Assembly (NCBI GenBank): GCA_021793645.1
Contig: JAJYSJ010000005.1
Location: 1 to 64,000 of the forward strand
Direction of reading: 5' to 3'
From: Bacillota bacterium
Lineage (GTDB): Bacteria > Bacillota > Sulfobacillia > JAJZYS01 > JAJYTV01
DNA length: 64,000 nt
Shown here: one piece after another, positions 61,300-64,000 of the stretch
How positions within the stretch are numbered: position 1 is the stretch's first letter
Layout of the letters: each line of letters starts with the position of its first letter
The notes under the pieces: model-generated
Told to the model about the DNA's origin: nothing
What the model saw: the letters and a program-made list of their open reading frames with translations, nothing else
Database searches by the model: none
Program-made: the position numbers and the translations under genes

Positions 61300-61539
61300 C
61301 GCCACAGCCCTCAACCCTGTTCCTCGCTTTCTCGTTCGGCGCCGCCGCCCGCCCACCGCTTTGGTGACGCGGGCCACCGATACAGGGCGCGCAGAGCGTT
61401 ATGCTGTAGTGAGTCGCCAGCAGCAGACGATGCGCCTTGAGTATAAACGAGCGCACCCTTTTGCGCGGTGCGATTGCACCTGCGCGCCGACAGCGCCTGC
61501 AGATGCGAGAAGACCTATTTGGAAGGAGAACGATGTGAA

Positions 61540-62007
61540 GTGGAGCCAAGGATCGCCTATGCTCGCGTCGCCCCAGGAGCCTACAAGGCCATGCGCGGTC
61601 TCGAGGACTATGTGCATGAGAGCACACTCGAACCCGCGCTGCTCGAGCTCGTGCGCACCCGCGCCTCCCAGGTCAACGGTTGCGCCTTCTGTCTGGACAT
61701 GCATACGAAGGATGCACTGGCGGCGGGTGAGGACGCGCAGCGCCTGTTTGCCCTCAGCGCTTGGCGGGAGACCCCCTTCTATACAGTGAAAGAGCGCACC
61801 GCCCTCGCCTACGCGGAGGCGGTGACCCAGATCGCCGGTGGCGTCGACGACGCTCTCTTTGCAAAGCTGCGCGAACAGTTCTCCGAGCGGGAAATTGTCG
61901 ACCTTACGCTCGCGATCGTCGCCATCAACGGATGGAATCGCCTTGCCATCAGCATGCGCACAGTCCCCGGCAGCTACCAGGTACGGACCACCAAGACAGC
62001 AGATTAG
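61540..62007 (+). CDS. Carboxymuconolactone decarboxylase / AhpD-like protein
   Basis: 155 residues from GTG 61540, ten bases after AAGGAGA; residues before are not conserved-looking. CxxC-x3-H redox motif in NGCAFCLDMHTKDALAAGE, then LSAWRETPFYTVKERTALAYAEAVTQI, typical of small AhpD-like alkylhydroperoxidases. It is 17 bases before an OsmC-family gene, so both may protect against peroxides. Confidence 0.9.
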   Translation: MEPRIAYARVAPGAYKAMRGLEDYVHESTLEPALLELVRTRASQVNGCAFCLDMHTKDALAAGEDAQRLFALSAWRETPFYTVKERTALAYAEAVTQIAGGVDDALFAKLREQFSEREIVDLTLAIVAINGWNRLAISMRTVPGSYQVRTTKTAD

Positions 62008-62024
62008 CATTGGGAGGCTCGCAT

Positions 62025-62483
62025 ATGGCAGATCTCACGTACGATGCGCACATCGCCTGGAGCGGCCTTGCGCGTGAAGGAGAGGGCATCGTCGCACTCG
62101 GCGTCGCCGAAGTTCCCTACTCCGCACCGGCAGACATGGGCGGCAAGGGCGAGGGCACAAGCCCCGAGCAGCTCCTGCTCGCTGCGGTCGGATCCTGTTA
62201 CAGCGCGACGCTCTACCGCTCCTTGCAGCGCGCGGGGCTGCCCGTCAGCCGGGTCGCGACGCGAGTCGTGGGTACGGTCGCAGACTTCCCGCGCATGGCC
62301 CACGTCAGCCGAGTCGTCGTCCATCCGGTGGTGGTTGGCGCAGACGCCACACGCCTCGAAGACTACCGTGACCAGGCGCTCGCCTCCCGCGACCAGTGCC
62401 TCATCGGCAAGGCCATCCGCGGCAGCGTCGACTACGAGGTCGGCGAGGTGCAGGTAGAGGTTGGCATCAGCGCTTCACTTTGA
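62025..62483 (+). CDS. OsmC/Ohr family protein
   Basis: 152 residues from ATG 62025 with GGGAGG upstream. N-terminal ADLTYDAHIAWSG, GGKGEGTSPEQLLLAAVGSCYSATL with the first redox Cys, and the second in SRDQCLIGKAI, giving the two-Cys peroxidase centre of organic hydroperoxide resistance proteins. A strong hairpin follows. Confidence 0.92.
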   Translation: MADLTYDAHIAWSGLAREGEGIVALGVAEVPYSAPADMGGKGEGTSPEQLLLAAVGSCYSATLYRSLQRAGLPVSRVATRVVGTVADFPRMAHVSRVVVHPVVVGADATRLEDYRDQALASRDQCLIGKAIRGSVDYEVGEVQVEVGISASL

Positions 62484-62490
62484 GCGGCAT

Positions 62491-62533
62491 GCAGGAGGGC
62501 CCGTCCTGGCGCTGCCAGGGCGGGCCCTCCTGC
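62491..62533. terminator. Bidirectional terminator
   Basis: Twenty-base arms (62491-62510 and 62514-62533, one mismatch) with a three-base loop between two convergent genes. Confidence 0.7.
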
Positions 62534-62551
62534 GCTTGCTAAGGAAGCATT

Positions 62552-63646
62552 CTACCCGGGGGGCAGTCGCACCCAACGCACTCCCTGGGGTGTGATGTAG
62601 GTCAGCAGGTCCCCAAACAGCTGAGGTAACACGCCCGGCACCCGGTACACGCGATCGCTGCCGATGTCGAAGACGAAGGGAGACTGGCTCCACCAGGTGA
62701 CGTATCCCGCGCCGAAGCTCGGATGGGACGGGAACTGACTCGGCGCCGTAAGGCGCGAGAGCCCTCCTTGGCGCAGGAAGTAGAGCGCTTCGTCGGTACC
62801 GTAGTCGGCGGTGAAGAGCAGTCCCGCCTGCGCAGCGACAACGGACGTGATCACTCCCGCACCGCGCCAGAGCACGCGCCTCGGTCCGCCGTTCTGCGGC
62901 AGCGCAAGGAGTGCACTGAAGGCGCTGTCGCCTGGATCAGCGGGCTTCAGCGCCACATAGACCCAGCCGGCATCGGCCGTGAGGGCAATCACGTCAGTCT
63001 GCGACAAACCGCTATTCTCGAACATGAGATTTTTGCACGGACCATTCGGCAGCCTGCAGGCGACAGCGCCCGTCAGGTCGTTGTCGCCTGACTCGCGTGT
63101 GGTGAGAAAGTCCAGGTATCCGCCCTGGATCGTCATCAGGGTGTGAATTCCGCCGCGATCTCGCTTGGGCAGCGTGATGGCATGCGGCGCGCCGCCGGGC
63201 ACCGCTTGCAGTTCGACCGGTGCGGTGCGCGGCCCGGACTCCGGACCGATCTGGTAGGCGATGTATCCGTCGCCAACCGCCGAGGAGGTCGCAACGTCCC
63301 GCGAAGGACCGGGGGCGATCCTCTCGACGCGCGTCAGCGTTCCCGTAGCCGTGCTGTAGAGGTAGAGTCCGTCCGCAGGGCCGCCCTTCGAGGGCGGGAC
63401 GGGTATCAGCAGTCCTTCGCCTGCTGCATAGCTCGTGGGCGGCGTAAAGACGCCCTTCAGGAGTCCGCCAGGGAGACCGTGCGGCAAGGGCACTGGATGG
63501 AAAGAAGCGTAAACCGCCAGGGCAGCCGGCGGCGGCGCCGGTTCCGTGGGACCGAAGCCGGGCCCCGGGTATGTTTTGCAGCCAGTCAGCAGAATGGCAG
63601 CTGCCGCCACGGCACCTGCCATTCTGCCCATGCGCCGACGCATCAT
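62552..63646 (-). CDS. Beta-propeller-like lipoprotein, unknown function
   Basis: 364 residues from ATG 63646 with GGAGG eight bases upstream. Lipobox LLTGCKTYP (Cys near residue 23), a Pro-rich stretch, then repeated beta-strand blades with GG and YL/YF patterns (DGYIAYQIG, GGYLDFLTTRESG, AGWVYVALKP, AGLLFTADYGTDEALYFLRQGG, AGYVTWWSQS). No catalytic motif seen. Lipid-anchored outside the membrane. Confidence 0.72.
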   Translation of the reverse strand: MMRRRMGRMAGAVAAAAILLTGCKTYPGPGFGPTEPAPPPAALAVYASFHPVPLPHGLPGGLLKGVFTPPTSYAAGEGLLIPVPPSKGGPADGLYLYSTATGTLTRVERIAPGPSRDVATSSAVGDGYIAYQIGPESGPRTAPVELQAVPGGAPHAITLPKRDRGGIHTLMTIQGGYLDFLTTRESGDNDLTGAVACRLPNGPCKNLMFENSGLSQTDVIALTADAGWVYVALKPADPGDSAFSALLALPQNGGPRRVLWRGAGVITSVVAAQAGLLFTADYGTDEALYFLRQGGLSRLTAPSQFPSHPSFGAGYVTWWSQSPFVFDIGSDRVYRVPGVLPQLFGDLLTYITPQGVRWVRLPPG

Positions 63647-63917
63647 GAGGCTCGCCTCCAGGCGGCCCTGCGCTTCGGAGGGCCGGCAATCACTCCGCGG
63701 TTTTCTCCGTGGACAGTTCACAATAGCTGTGTGCAGGCGTACGTCGCGGCATCATGCATCACGTCGGGGAGGGTCTACGCGGGCCGGGGCGGCCGAAGCC
63801 GTTCCCAGTGCGAAAATGCATCGATATGCGATCTTTCGATGGCGCACATGCGGACTTGGATCGCTCCCCCCAGAGCACCTGCGCCTATGCTGAGTTGCCA
63901 GATGGGAGATGTTTTCA

Positions 63918-64000
63918 ATGACAACTGGCAGTGCATCCGTCCGGATCGGGACCAAGGTACAAGGACTGGCCGCGTTCGCCGTAGGCGCGCGCTGGGAAGA
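63918..64000 (+). CDS. Start of an unidentified gene, possibly MmgE/PrpD family (partial)
   Basis: ATG 63918, nine bases after GGGAG, opens a frame of 27 residues that runs off the window. The segment VQGLAAFAVGARWED loosely recalls the start of MmgE/PrpD proteins. Too short to be sure. Confidence 0.35.
   Translation, partial: MTTGSASVRIGTKVQGLAAFAVGARWE

Overview
The window looks like chromosomal DNA of a high-GC, spore-forming Firmicute (Bacilli; my guess is an Alicyclobacillaceae-like lineage, inferred only from gene content). The evidence is: an intact pro-sigma-K gene; the Bacillus-type order Rrf2 regulator-iscS-mnmA-PRC barrel protein-AI-2E permease-alaS-ireB-ruvX-DUF1292-mltG; hisS-aspS followed by a probable 6S RNA; a Gram-positive SUF operon (sufC-sufD-sufS-sufU-sufB); coproheme decarboxylase HemQ; and an S-layer-homology protein. 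Strong GGAGG-type ribosome binding sites precede most genes. TTG and GTG starts are common, and three genes appear to start at CTG.

Layout. 1-6550 is a disturbed zone next to sigK: the intact gene (5855-6550) is followed downstream by two extra copies of its 3' part (2941-3205 and 1-206). The copies lie 3.0 kb apart, and each starts at the codon where the skin element interrupts sigK in Bacillus subtilis. The two 3-kb units carry a decayed secreted protein plus a membrane protein, and a beta-propeller lipoprotein. 7125-13431 holds a frameshifted MFS transporter/acyltransferase fusion, a KefC-type antiporter, an unknown gene and azlCD. 13428-24237 (minus strand) is the conserved housekeeping block from the Rrf2 regulator and tRNA-thiolation genes through alaS to mltG, ending in an aldehyde-dehydrogenase-like protein without a recognisable catalytic Cys. 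24331-30809 carries a PHP-domain phosphoesterase, a frameshifted gene with a G8 tract, a hydrolase, an S9 peptidase and a VOC protein. 30809-36413 holds rarA and a compact histidine-degradation operon (hutH-ftcD-hutI-fchA) that lacks hutU. 36580-41776 holds a small secreted protein, hisS-aspS, a holin-like protein, the 6S RNA candidate and threonine aldolase.

42139-48541 is an envelope region: an SLH protein with duplicated modules, an ECF sigma/anti-sigma pair, a divergent lipoprotein, a histidine phosphatase and a P1 peptidase. 48622-54511 is the SUF iron-sulfur cluster operon, with a Rieske protein and a second Rrf2 regulator at its end. 54526-61299 (mostly minus) holds an EamA exporter, the threonine-to-glycine pair kbl-tdh, hemQ, a hydrolase, an SDR, an MBL hydrolase and dtd. 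The right end holds an AhpD-like protein, an OsmC-like protein, a lipoprotein and the start of one more gene.

Two themes recur. The first is iron-sulfur and sulfur supply: IscS/MnmA with one Rrf2 protein and SUF with another. The second is amino-acid breakdown: histidine to glutamate and C1-folate, threonine by both dehydrogenase and aldolase routes, and AzlCD export. The most unusual signals are the sigK 3'-copies with conserved junction flanks, the recurrent CTG starts, the MFS-acyltransferase fusion, the ALDH-like pseudoenzyme and the G8-tract frameshift.
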